NCBI RefSeq assembly: GCF_010672455.1
Contig: NZ_JAAHGO010000062.1
Location: forward strand, 1-34,877
Length of the DNA: 34,877 nucleotides
Direction of reading: 5' to 3'
DNA from: Okeania sp. SIO2C9
GTDB lineage: Bacteria; Cyanobacteriota; Cyanobacteriia; Cyanobacteriales; Microcoleaceae
The notes under the pieces are model-generated. The model saw only the letters and a list, made by a program, of their open reading frames with translations. It was not told the DNA's origin and did not search any database. Shown here one piece after another: positions 16,571 through 24,557 of the stretch (positions within the stretch are counted from its first letter, which is position 1; the number at the start of each line of letters is the position of its first letter). The position numbers and the translations under genes were made by a program.

Positions 16571-16813
16571 TTAAAGAACCAAATAGGAAGTATTCCATTT
16601 ATAAGGTCTCTGATCTCCTCTAGTCACTCCATTTTGGTGCTTGGATACCCCCACTAACCCTACTTCTGATCTCCCCCCTACTACTTGGTCAAGGAACTCC
16701 AAGTCCAAAGGGATTAGGAGATCCTCTTCTCTCTTTGTGGTGTTCCATGGATTGGAGGTGTGGATTTTTTGTTTTCCTTGGTTTGTTAGTTTTAGTTTTT
16801 GATACTTATGCAT
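16571..16813 (-). CDS. Double-glycine leader peptide, second candidate precursor
   Basis: Peptide of 80 residues from the chosen ATG. An ATG 16 codons upstream (16861) keeps the frame open, but alignment with peptide 1 begins at MHKYQK, so the shorter start is preferred. The leader contains QGKQKIHTSNPWNTTKREED and LIPLDLEFLDQVVGG, ending at residue 47, almost identical to peptide 1 (QGKQKVHTSNPSNTPKREEE, SLDLEFLDQVAGG). The core is 33 residues (RSEVGLVGVSKHQNG, then VTRGDQRPYKWNTSYLVL), no Cys. Both cores share only a G-x-QR element. Conserved leader with hypervariable core is the usual sign of an exported precursor family. Probably exported by the ABC/HlyD genes on the same strand. Confidence 0.72.
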   Translation of the reverse strand: MHKYQKLKLTNQGKQKIHTSNPWNTTKREEDLLIPLDLEFLDQVVGGRSEVGLVGVSKHQNGVTRGDQRPYKWNTSYLVL

Positions 16814-16869
16814 TCTTAAATTGTCTTTTTGTCCTTTTTGTTTTGTTTGATAGAATAACATATCTTGAT

Positions 16870-16898
16870 ATTATAAAATTTTCTTTCCTTGACTAACA
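16870..16898 (-). promoter_or_regulatory. Weak candidate promoter of peptide gene 2
   Basis: A perfect TATAAT (minus strand, 16870-16875) lies 56 bases before the chosen ATG, but the -35 region (TGTTAG) is poor. Next to the upstream gene, AGAAGCGATCGCTTCT (about 16983-16998) is a 16-bp palindrome centred on HIP1. Confidence 0.3.
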
Positions 16899-17006
16899 TC
16901 TTTGACTATATCTCAATTGGAACTTTCAATCATGTTAACCTTGATTATTGTTGATTTTGACAATATTTATTGATTAGATCAAAGAAGCGATCGCTTCTCC
17001 TAAACC

Positions 17007-17213
17007 CTACTCTTTAATTTCCATCTGGTCACGAATAGCTGCTTGAATTTTCTCATCAAAATCAGGATCGTCTAAAGTAGTAATAACTTTTTGATATGGA
17101 TGTCTACTTAATCTGTCTAAATATGCTTGAAGAGCAACTTTATCCTCACGATGTTTAATAAAATATTGTCTCAACTCTTTGTCAGTCATAGCTGAATAAT
17201 TAATTTGAATCAT
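17007..17213 (-). CDS. Small DUF6887-like protein
   Basis: Peptide of 68 residues from the ATG (a TTG one codon earlier is in frame but less likely). It has MTDKELRQYFIKHREDKVAL, QAYLDRLSRHPYQ and TTLDDPDFDEKIQAAIRDQ, which I recognise as the small cyanobacterial family DUF6887. The function is unknown; members are often found beside another small gene. GGGGAG 8 bases before the ATG is a good ribosome site. It lies between the HlyD-type gene and the two peptide genes on the same strand. No leader or GG site, so it is not a precursor. It may be a passenger rather than part of the export system. Confidence 0.75.
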   Translation of the reverse strand: MIQINYSAMTDKELRQYFIKHREDKVALQAYLDRLSRHPYQKVITTLDDPDFDEKIQAAIRDQMEIKE

Positions 17214-17251
17214 CAAATTATCTCCCCATTCAATTTAATTTCAAATTGCTG

Positions 17252-17482
17252 AGGAGTCAGGAGTCAGGAGTTAGGAGAAAGAAAGAATTTGAACTATGTT
17301 CTGAATTCTAAATTCTAAATTCTAATAAAAGCCGATCAATATTCCTACCTCCTCTATAATTCCCATTTATCCTAACTCCTACCTTTACTAGCTGACTGCA
17401 AATTTAGCTAATTCAGAATTCTCAATTCTCAATTCTCAATTCTCAATCCCCAATTCTCAATTCTCAATTCTCAATTCTAATT
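17252..17482. repeat. Three heptamer runs after the HlyD-type gene
   Basis: AGGAGTC at 17252-17277, ATTCTAA at 17305-17325 and ATTCTCA at 17418-17482 (about nine units), all with period 7. The last run reaches into the stop codon of the HlyD-type gene. No gene between. Confidence 0.8.
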
Positions 17483-19699
17483 CACATTAGTCAAACTCTT
17501 AAACTTGCCAGTAAATCTGTTAAAGAATAACTCTAAAACAGTCCGCTTACCAACATTAATATTTGAATTAATTGCCATACCATTCTGCAAACCAATTTCC
17601 AAATCATTCTCATTATCCAGAACAAAAGTTTGCCGTTCTAAATCAATTGTAGTTTCAAAAGAAAAATAAGGTCTTCCTGCTTGTTGGTCTGGTGGAATAG
17701 CATCATCACTAATAGAAATAACTTCCCCAGTTACAGTACCAAATTCATTAGCTGGTAAAGCTTCAACTTGTACTTCTACAGGTACACATTCCACATCACT
17801 TAAACCTAATTTTTCTCGGTTTTCTTTCAATTCCGGACAAGCACATTTTTTACCTGGTTCGCATTCAATAACTTCTCCACCAGCTAACTCTTGCTCGTGA
17901 AAAGGTTCTAATTTTTTCCGCTTATCATTTAAAGCTTTTAATACCAAAGCAATATCTTTATTCTGAATATAAACTACCGCTTCTAAACCTTCATCATCAT
18001 CCAATACTGTCAATAATGGTTCAGTTTGTTGTGCTTCATAAGACGCATCTTCACATCTTTCAGGTCTGATATCATTAGGTTTCAAAACATCATTAATTAC
18101 ATACTGACAAATAGGGTCAGTTTTTATATCTAGAGAAGACTCTTCTTTACTAACAGGTTTTAAATCAAAAATCACTCCAGAAACTGGTGCTTTTAAAACT
18201 TGATTATCGCGAGTTTCCTCTAACTTTTCAATCTGAGCATTAACTTCAGTTAGTCTCTTTTTGTTATCAAGTTGTAGACGAGTAAATTGAGAATCTATTC
18301 TGGCAATTTCCCTTCCTTCATTTTCAGCAATTCTAGCATAAAGTTCCCGGGCCCAAGCATCTCTAGTATTTTTTAACTGTTCTTTAGTTCTATTAATAGA
18401 TACATTTAAACGCTGTTGCTCTAACCTAGCGCGTTGTATTTCTGCTTGACGAGCTTTGACTTCTCCTTCTCTAGCATTAATATCTGATAGGCGAGAATTG
18501 ATTTCTCCTTCACGAGTATTTATTTCTCCTTCTAATGTATTAATATCAGACCTACGAGAATTTACTTCTCCTTCTCTAGCATTAATATCTGCTAACCGAG
18601 AATTTACCTCTCCTAATCTAGCATTTATTTCTCCTTTTCTAGTATTAATTTCTCCTGCCCTTGATTGTATCTGGTCTCGTTGTCTTAAGATTTCACTTTC
18701 CCCACGAAATACTTCTTGTTCCTGACGTTTTTTTTGCAATTCAGCAATTGCTCCTTCTTCTACCAAAGGAGATATTTGATCGAGAATTCCTTCATTAGAA
18801 TCCAACACTTTTTCTGACTTATCTAACTGTCCTTTAGCTAACTCTAATTGTTCTTCAGAATACTTTAATTGCTCTTCAGAATTCTTTAATTGTACCTGAG
18901 TATTATTCAGTTGTTCCCTAGCGAATTTTAGTTGCTCTTCTGCATTTCTTAATTGTTCATTAGCATAAGTTAGCTGTTGCTTACTATTATTTAATTGTTG
19001 TTTGGCAAACTGTAATTGTTGTTTGGCATATTGCAATTGGTCTTGAGCTACTCTTAATTGTTCTCTAGCTGCTTCTTCCTCTTCTTCTGCTTGTTGAAGT
19101 TGTTTTTCTAGCTCTGTAATTTGTAATTCTACAGAAGCTACACGAGAATTATATTCAGCTTTATAGTTTACATATAATCCTTGCAAACTAGGGTCAACAT
19201 TAACAAAACCACCTCTATTTAGGTAAAGCTCATCAATTAGAGCACGATATGTTTGATTTTCCGATATTCTAGTTTGTCGCTCTTGAGCTAATTTTTGTAA
19301 ATCTGGAGGTAAAGCTGTCGGAACTTTACCATTTAGTACTTCTTTATAAAACTGATTTTCTCTTTTTAGAGTGTCTCTTAATTCTTTAGCAGAACCTAAA
19401 TCTGCACTAGGAGCAGTGGGACTAAAAGTTAGTAATGGTTGATTTTTTTCTACGCGATCGCCATTTTCTACATGAAGTCTAACTACATTTCCACTGGTAG
19501 GAGCTTGTACGTCTATGGAACCATCTTTTAATTCTAATTGTCCTGTAGCTGGTACTGCTTGGTCTATCTCTGCAAAGTAAGCCCAAATTATTGCTGAACT
19601 GGTAATTATCATAATCATCCACAGAAATAGCCTAGATAATATGGCTGGTTTTTCTAGAATGACTGGTTGTTCGTTTAATGATGTAGATTGAGTATCCAT
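17477..19699 (-). CDS. HlyD-family secretion adaptor with long coiled coil
   Basis: Protein of 740 residues, longer than typical HlyD (about 480). It should link the inner-membrane ABC exporter to the outer membrane. One membrane helix at about 20-43 follows a short cytoplasmic tail. The lipoyl-like half reads VQAPTSGNVVRLHVENGDRV (64-83) and its return half is LKAPVSGVIFDLKPV. Between them is a long coiled coil with two blocks of 7-residue repeats: twelve QLxxAxx units at 214-297 and twelve R-x-GEIN-x-like units at 347-430. The C-terminal part carries an unusual Cys-rich insertion (VIECEPGKKCACPELKEN, then VECVPV). The final stop lies in a heptamer run. It is on the same strand as the ABC gene, but a broken gene and repeats separate them by about 740 bp. 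Confidence 0.9.
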   Translation of the reverse strand: MDTQSTSLNEQPVILEKPAILSRLFLWMIMIITSSAIIWAYFAEIDQAVPATGQLELKDGSIDVQAPTSGNVVRLHVENGDRVEKNQPLLTFSPTAPSADLGSAKELRDTLKRENQFYKEVLNGKVPTALPPDLQKLAQERQTRISENQTYRALIDELYLNRGGFVNVDPSLQGLYVNYKAEYNSRVASVELQITELEKQLQQAEEEEEAAREQLRVAQDQLQYAKQQLQFAKQQLNNSKQQLTYANEQLRNAEEQLKFAREQLNNTQVQLKNSEEQLKYSEEQLELAKGQLDKSEKVLDSNEGILDQISPLVEEGAIAELQKKRQEQEVFRGESEILRQRDQIQSRAGEINTRKGEINARLGEVNSRLADINAREGEVNSRRSDINTLEGEINTREGEINSRLSDINAREGEVKARQAEIQRARLEQQRLNVSINRTKEQLKNTRDAWARELYARIAENEGREIARIDSQFTRLQLDNKKRLTEVNAQIEKLEETRDNQVLKAPVSGVIFDLKPVSKEESSLDIKTDPICQYVINDVLKPNDIRPERCEDASYEAQQTEPLLTVLDDDEGLEAVVYIQNKDIALVLKALNDKRKKLEPFHEQELAGGEVIECEPGKKCACPELKENREKLGLSDVECVPVEVQVEALPANEFGTVTGEVISISDDAIPPDQQAGRPYFSFETTIDLERQTFVLDNENDLEIGLQNGMAINSNINVGKRTVLELFFNRFTGKFKSLTNVN

Positions 19700-19748
19700 T
19701 TTGTTCTTAATTTTTGTCTATAGTATTTTGTTTGAATTTTCATTTCAC

Positions 19749-19825
19749 AGGAGTCAGGAGACAGGAGTCAGGAGACAGAAGTTTTTTTGAGGAGTCAGGA
19801 GACAGGAGACAGGAAACAGGAGTCA
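19749..19825. repeat. GGAGTCA/GGAGACA heptamer runs
   Basis: Two runs (19749-19778 and 19789-19825) of mixed GGAGTCA and GGAGACA units with period 7, followed by GGGGCAAACGAAACGGCCG, a part-palindromic dispersed repeat. They lie just upstream of the HlyD-type gene on its own strand, where its promoter would be expected. Confidence 0.8.
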
Positions 19826-19921
19826 GTGGTAGGGGCAAACGAAACGGCCGTTTGCCCGTACAGGAGTTAGAATTATGCTTTTTGGTTGGAACGTAGTTTG
19901 AATATAGAATCAGGAGTCAGA

Positions 19922-20304
19922 ATGAAAAGAGAACCTGCTAAAAACTTTCGAGATTTAATAGTTTGGCAAAAAGCACATCAACTTGTTTTAGAAGTCTATG
20001 GTTTTAGCAGCAATTTACCCAAAACAGAAACCTATGGATTAACAAGTCAGTTAAGGAGAGCATCTGTATCAGTACCAGCTAATATCGAAGAAGGAGTCAG
20101 GAGTCAGGAGTTGGTTTTTTGGAAGAAGGAGTTAGAATTATGCTTTTTTTGAATATTGCACAAGGTTCATTAGAAGAAAGTCGGTATTACCTAATTTTGG
20201 CAAATGACCTTGGATATGGAGATACTTCAAAACTTCTACTGGATCTAGAAGAAGTAAGTAAACTATTAGATTCGTATATAAATGCAATTGAAAAACATAG
20301 ATAA
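19922..20304 (+). pseudogene. Four-helix bundle protein (23S rRNA IVP type), broken
   Basis: The first part reads MKREPAKNFRDLIVWQKAHQ to SQLRRASVSVPANIEEG and the second reads FLNIAQGSLEESRYYLILAN to SKLLDSYINAIEKHR. Together these are the small four-helix bundle family associated with 23S rRNA intervening sequences and otherwise common in cyanobacteria. Between them, GGAGTCA heptamers and GGAGTTAGAATTATGC replace the normal linker and shift the frame. The same GGAGTTAGAATTATGCTTTT sequence occurs just before the gene (19863-19882), so the insertion may be copied from there. The likely ribosome site, AGGAGTC five bases before ATG, is itself a heptamer unit. It is on the opposite strand to the export genes. 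Confidence 0.85.
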
Positions 20305-20337
20305 TCTCCTAATTCCTATTCTCTCCTCTCTCCTCCC

Positions 20338-20429
20338 TACTACCTCCTACCTCCTAAAAAAACTCCTGTCTCCTGTCTCCTGTCTCCTGACTCCTTCTTC
20401 CATCTCCTGTCTCCTGTCTCCTGTCTCCT
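20338..20429. repeat. CTACCTC and CTGTCTC heptamer runs
   Basis: CTACCTC at 20338-20356 and CTGTCTC/CTGACTC at 20363-20395 and 20404-20429, all with period 7. They lie between the broken four-helix gene and the stop of the ABC transporter gene. Confidence 0.8.
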
Positions 20430-20436
20430 TCCCCAA

Positions 20437-23400
20437 TTATTGTTGAGCTTCTTGTTGTTGATAGAGACAGAAATAACGACCTTTAACCGCCATTAATTCA
20501 CCATGAGTTCCCTGTTCCACCACCGAACCTTTATCCATCATAATAATAGTATTAGCATTTTTCACTGTAGTTAAACGGTGAGTAATAAAGAACACCGTTG
20601 TATCAGCAAAAGCCTCCGCTAAATTCTCACAAACTTGACGTTCCGAACTGTAATCTAATGCGCTAGTTGCCTCATCTAAAATCAACAATCTTGGATTTTG
20701 TAAAACCGTCCGAGCAATAGCAATTCTTTGCCTTTGTCCCCCTGATAAAGAAGCACCTCTTTCACCCACTATCGTGTTATAACCACTAGGCAAATTCATA
20801 ATAAAATCATGGGCAACTGCTATTTTAGCCGCCCTGACAATTTCATCAGTAGTTGCATCTGGATTTGTCAAAGCAATATTATCTTGAACCGTACCATTAA
20901 ATAGGAGAGTATCTTGTAAAACCACTCCAATTTGACGACGTAAAGAATATAATTCTACTTTTTGAATATCATATCCATCAATAAAAATTCGACCAGAAAG
21001 AGGAGGATATAAACGCTGTAATAACTTCATCAACGTACTCTTTCCAGAACCACTCAAACCAACAATTCCCACAAAATAACCAGCCGGAAATTCCAAATTT
21101 ACATTAGCCAATTGTAAAGGTCCGCTTTGAGTAAATCGGAAAGAAATCTCCTCAAATTTAACACCCCCATTCATCGGCGGCATATCAATATTATTCCGGT
21201 CTTCCTCATCCACTTCTGCCTCCGTATCCAAAACATCTCGAAGTCGTTCAATAGACATTCCCACCTCTTGGAAACTCTGCCAAACACTCACAAAACGCAG
21301 CAACGAACCTGTCACATTACCAGCAATAATTCGGAAAGCAATTAATCCCCCCACCGATAACTGACCATCAATTACTAAATAAGCACCAACCCATAAAAGT
21401 GCCAGTCCGGAAAGTTTATTTAAAAAAGTACTAATAGAACTAGAAGTAGTCTGAGTCAAAACAGTATTAAAACTAGCAGTCATAAACTTCGCATAACGCG
21501 CCGACCATTCCCAACGAGACCGAAGTTCCAAATTCTGAGCTTTAACAGTTTGAACACCATTTAAAACCTCCACTAAATAAGATTGAGAATCAGCATAACG
21601 TTCCGCCTTTTTCCTTAGAAGTCTTCTTACAATTGGCGAATTAATAATAATAATCCCAGTAAAGAAAGGCACCCCTGCCAAAGCTACTGCCGTCATTAAC
21701 GGGTTAAGAGCCAACATCACAGCAATATAAATTACCGAGAATACCGAATCCAAAACCACAGTTAAAGCTGTACCTGTCAGGAAATTCCTAATATTAGCCA
21801 ATTCTCCAATCCTACCCGTCAAATCACCCACCCGACGATTATCAAAATAATTGAGTGGGAGACGGAGTAAATGGTCAATCACCTCAGAGCTAAGTTTGAC
21901 ATCTATACGGTTAGTAGTATCCACAAACAAGAAAGTTCGTAAACCCCCCAACAAAGCCTCAAATAGAGCAACCAATAACATCAACAGACCCAGAACATCC
22001 ATAGCCTCAATGCTACGTTGCCCCATCACTTTATCGATAATAATCATGGTCATCAGGGGGTTGACCAAACCAAATACCTGTACAAAAAATGAAGAAATCA
22101 ACACCTCAATAAAGACAGTGCGATGCTCCATCAAGGAAGGAATAAACCACCAAAAACTAAACTGTTCCTTCTGTTCTGATTTTGGTGCCTGGAGTAATAA
22201 AACTTGTCCAGACTCTCCCCAAATTTCCGCAAACTGGCCTGGTTTGAGGCGAGTTAACCCGAATTCTGGACTGCCAAGAACTATCTCTTGTTCTGTAATG
22301 CTGTAAAGTACGGCAAAATGGTCTTGCCATTGAATTAAAGCTGGAGCCTTCAGACGACCAACCGCTGCTGCCGGAACCTGTACCAGTTGACCAGTTAATC
22401 CCATCATCTGGGCGATCGCTCCACAAGCTTGGAGAGACACCCTACCAGCAGTCCGAATCTGATTGTCCAATACCCGACGAATCACGTCTCGGCGAAACTT
22501 CAGCTTCAGATGTTTAGCCAGCATCTGAAAACAAGCCAAAGCAGCAGGTACTTCTCCCTTACCCCGGAAAATTGGATATTTTATAGATTGAGTATCTTGA
22601 GCAACTGTTGGCTCTGGTGGACGTGCTGGCGCTTGGGGGACCATAGATACATCTAAAGGCACAAGCTCAGTTTTTTGTGCCCCATTTTCGACGGTGGTAT
22701 CTTCAAGTTCACCTCGCTCTTGTTGTTCTGGGAATCCTAAAATTCTTGCTCCTCTGGGTCCCTCAATTTTTAAAGACCTACCCACTCCATCTAAAACCAC
22801 TGGACTACCCGGAGCAAAATCTCCTACTACCCCACTACTAACTAGCCAGATTTTTTCCGACTCTAAGATAGATGCTAATTCCTTAGTTTTTGTATCTCCT
22901 TTTGGTAGGTTTACTACCACAGTTTTTTCGACAACATTTTTAGCCAGTTCTTTCAAATTCGCACTAACTTCAGCTCTTCTAGCAAATTCTTGAGTGAGTA
23001 GTTCAAATACTTCACTCACTGCCGGACATTCTAAAAAGGCTGCCCCAAATTCTGGCTCTGCTTCTAATATTGCCAAGAAGTCTGCGGCTGGTAAAGTCAC
23101 GGCAATTAAATCTGTGGAAGCAAGTGCTGTTTCACAAGGCGTCCCTCGTAACAACCCAGCCCAACCAAGGACTTCTCCAGGCCCTGCCAACTGTAAACTG
23201 ACATGACGTTGCGATCGCTGGTCGTAACCTAATATTCGTGCCTGACCTTGATAGATTATTGCTATCTGGGTGGGCATTTTTTCTCTTTCAAATAGTGGTT
23301 GGCCACTACGGTAACCGAGCAATTGACACTTTCCCACTAATTGAGTTTTCAGTGCATTTTCTGAAAGTCGATTAAATGGTGGTTTTTCTGCCAGAAATTC

Positions 23401-23439
23401 TTGTACTTGGGTTCTTGATATTGTTGAGGAAGTAGCCAT
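20437..23439 (-). CDS. cNMP-binding/C39-like ABC peptide exporter
   Basis: Protein of 1000 residues. Order: a cyclic-nucleotide-binding fold of the Crp type (about 18-133), a linker, a C39-like domain (about 288-410), an ABC membrane domain (about 430-710) and an ATPase domain. Walker A GLSGSGKST is near 793, signature LSGGQRQR near 895, Walker B LLILDEATS near 918 and the H-loop FITHRL near 949. In the C39-like part YPIFRGKGEVPAALACF aligns with the usual VPFVRQxxxxDCGAACL. The catalytic Cys position is Ala or Val, and the oxyanion Gln is Gly. HFAVL (near 373) keeps the His, and GSPEFG replaces DPxxG. It should therefore bind rather than cut substrates, as the HlyB domain does. Likely substrates are the double-glycine peptides nearby. 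The start abuts a heptamer run, with no ribosome site. Confidence 0.9.
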   Translation of the reverse strand: MATSSTISRTQVQEFLAEKPPFNRLSENALKTQLVGKCQLLGYRSGQPLFEREKMPTQIAIIYQGQARILGYDQRSQRHVSLQLAGPGEVLGWAGLLRGTPCETALASTDLIAVTLPAADFLAILEAEPEFGAAFLECPAVSEVFELLTQEFARRAEVSANLKELAKNVVEKTVVVNLPKGDTKTKELASILESEKIWLVSSGVVGDFAPGSPVVLDGVGRSLKIEGPRGARILGFPEQQERGELEDTTVENGAQKTELVPLDVSMVPQAPARPPEPTVAQDTQSIKYPIFRGKGEVPAALACFQMLAKHLKLKFRRDVIRRVLDNQIRTAGRVSLQACGAIAQMMGLTGQLVQVPAAAVGRLKAPALIQWQDHFAVLYSITEQEIVLGSPEFGLTRLKPGQFAEIWGESGQVLLLQAPKSEQKEQFSFWWFIPSLMEHRTVFIEVLISSFFVQVFGLVNPLMTMIIIDKVMGQRSIEAMDVLGLLMLLVALFEALLGGLRTFLFVDTTNRIDVKLSSEVIDHLLRLPLNYFDNRRVGDLTGRIGELANIRNFLTGTALTVVLDSVFSVIYIAVMLALNPLMTAVALAGVPFFTGIIIINSPIVRRLLRKKAERYADSQSYLVEVLNGVQTVKAQNLELRSRWEWSARYAKFMTASFNTVLTQTTSSSISTFLNKLSGLALLWVGAYLVIDGQLSVGGLIAFRIIAGNVTGSLLRFVSVWQSFQEVGMSIERLRDVLDTEAEVDEEDRNNIDMPPMNGGVKFEEISFRFTQSGPLQLANVNLEFPAGYFVGIVGLSGSGKSTLMKLLQRLYPPLSGRIFIDGYDIQKVELYSLRRQIGVVLQDTLLFNGTVQDNIALTNPDATTDEIVRAAKIAVAHDFIMNLPSGYNTIVGERGASLSGGQRQRIAIARTVLQNPRLLILDEATSALDYSSERQVCENLAEAFADTTVFFITHRLTTVKNANTIIMMDKGSVVEQGTHGELMAVKGRYFCLYQQQEAQQ

Positions 23440-23440
23440 G

Positions 23441-23475
23441 TAGAATTTAGAATTTAGAATTCAGAATTTAGAATT
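23441..23475. repeat. AGAATTT heptamers abutting the ABC start codon
   Basis: Five units of AGAATTT/AGAATTC with period 7. They begin one base from the ATG of the ABC exporter gene, so the region where a ribosome site belongs reads TAAATTCTAAATTCTAC on the coding strand. Confidence 0.8.
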
Positions 23476-23529
23476 AGTTTTGGTTTATTTGGTAGTATGG
23501 CGTGCTTTATTTTGATAATAAGCTTGTAG

Positions 23530-23644
23530 TTACCGAAAAATTGTGGCTTAAAGCCTCCTCTTTTCAGGGGATAAAAAGAACAATTTTATTTTGAGTCAAT
23601 CCTATCCGTTTTCCATCAGAGGTAATTGTTAATTGTTAATTATT
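23530..23644. mobile_element. Small repeat element, copy D
   Basis: Reverse orientation relative to copies A-C. Begins TTACCGAAAAATTGTGG, has AAAGCCTCCTCTTTTCAGGG, GAGTCAATCCTATCC and CAGAGGTAATTG, and ends in TTGTTAA heptamers. It lies in the gap between the ABC gene and the isomerase gene. Confidence 0.7.
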
Positions 23645-23679
23645 TAAACCTACTACCTAACACTTTTATTGTATGTTAT

Positions 23680-23807
23680 TTGCCGAATAATTAAGGTTTA
23701 AAGCTTCTCTTTTCTAAGTAGAAATAAGAAAAAATCATCCTTTTAGTCAATCCTCTTCTTTTCAAGGAGAAGTAGTTATTAATTATTAATTATTAATTAT
23801 TAATTAT
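23680..23807. mobile_element. Small repeat element, copy E
   Basis: Begins TTGCCGAATAATTAAGG, has TTTAGTCAATCCTCTTC and the TTTTCAAGGAGAAG half-hairpin, and ends in TTATTAA heptamers. It stops three bases before the stop codon of the isomerase gene. Same orientation as copy D, about 35 bp away. Confidence 0.75.
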
Positions 23808-23810
23808 TTT

Positions 23811-24557
23811 TCATACTTTTACATCTGAACGTAGTGGCTTAAGAGTGCCAATTTTTCCTATTTGTTCTCTGAGCCAATTTTCAAATAGTTCATCTATTAA
23901 AGCGCGTCGCATTGAGTCATCAAGCTGTGCCGGGATAAATTTTTCTAATCTAATAATTACTGTCCATTCTGTTAATGGACGTGGAGCCCAGATTTGACCT
24001 GGCTGACTTACTGATAAAATTTTGCCTATAGCAGGGTGTGGTTGACTTAGAGGTACTGGCCCCAATAATCCTCCCGAGCGCCCTTCTGGACCTTCAGAGT
24101 GTTGACGAGCTGCATCTGCAAAGGTTTGTTCTTCTTCTACTATGCGAAAATACAGTTCGTGAGCTAGACCAGGATTTTTTGTCCTAATCAGGGAATATAC
24201 TACCTGGTCTAAACTGCTCTTACGAGTCATAAAATATCTTTCTACTTGATTACTCCAAGTTTCTTGTTTAAATTTTTCTAGTAATATTGGCCTGATTGCC
24301 ATTTCTACCAATTGTTCTTGGGTCATGTCTTGCTTTTTGAGCCATGCTTGTTTGGTTTCGGGGGAATTTAACTGATATTGGCTCTCAAATTTTTCTACCG
24401 CTGTAGTTTGTTCTGCTTCTGTGCAAGTCAAGTTAGCGATCGCTTGGTCGATTATCACCCCTCTTAAAAAATGAGGCATTAATTGATAACGTTGTAATAA
24501 CGATGGGATATCTTGAGCTTGCAATAATTTATCGCCGATTTGAAACAGTCCTGTCAT
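23811..24557 (-). CDS. Parvulin-type peptidyl-prolyl isomerase (PpiC/SurA-like)
   Basis: Protein of 248 residues. An N-terminal helical part (about 1-115, LLQRYQLMPHFLRGVIIDQA) resembles the SurA-type chaperone segment. A parvulin domain follows at about 125-210, with AHELYFRIVEEEQTFADAAR, SEGPEGRSGGLLGPVPLSQ and PGQIWAPRPLTEWTVIIRLE. There is no signal peptide, so it should act in the cytoplasm, before export, unlike periplasmic SurA. It is first in the row isomerase, ABC exporter, HlyD adaptor; this grouping recurs in cyanobacterial genomes near double-glycine peptides, to my recollection. TTGGAGATATAAAAAATG gives a fair ribosome site. Its last codons meet repeat copy E, so the natural C-terminus could have been altered. 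Confidence 0.88.
   Translation of the reverse strand: MTGLFQIGDKLLQAQDIPSLLQRYQLMPHFLRGVIIDQAIANLTCTEAEQTTAVEKFESQYQLNSPETKQAWLKKQDMTQEQLVEMAIRPILLEKFKQETWSNQVERYFMTRKSSLDQVVYSLIRTKNPGLAHELYFRIVEEEQTFADAARQHSEGPEGRSGGLLGPVPLSQPHPAIGKILSVSQPGQIWAPRPLTEWTVIIRLEKFIPAQLDDSMRRALIDELFENWLREQIGKIGTLKPLRSDVKV

Noticed and set aside
18456-18725. 89-residue plus-strand frame with SPSLALIS-type repeats
   Set aside because: It is the antisense reading of the 7-residue repeats in the HlyD-type gene.
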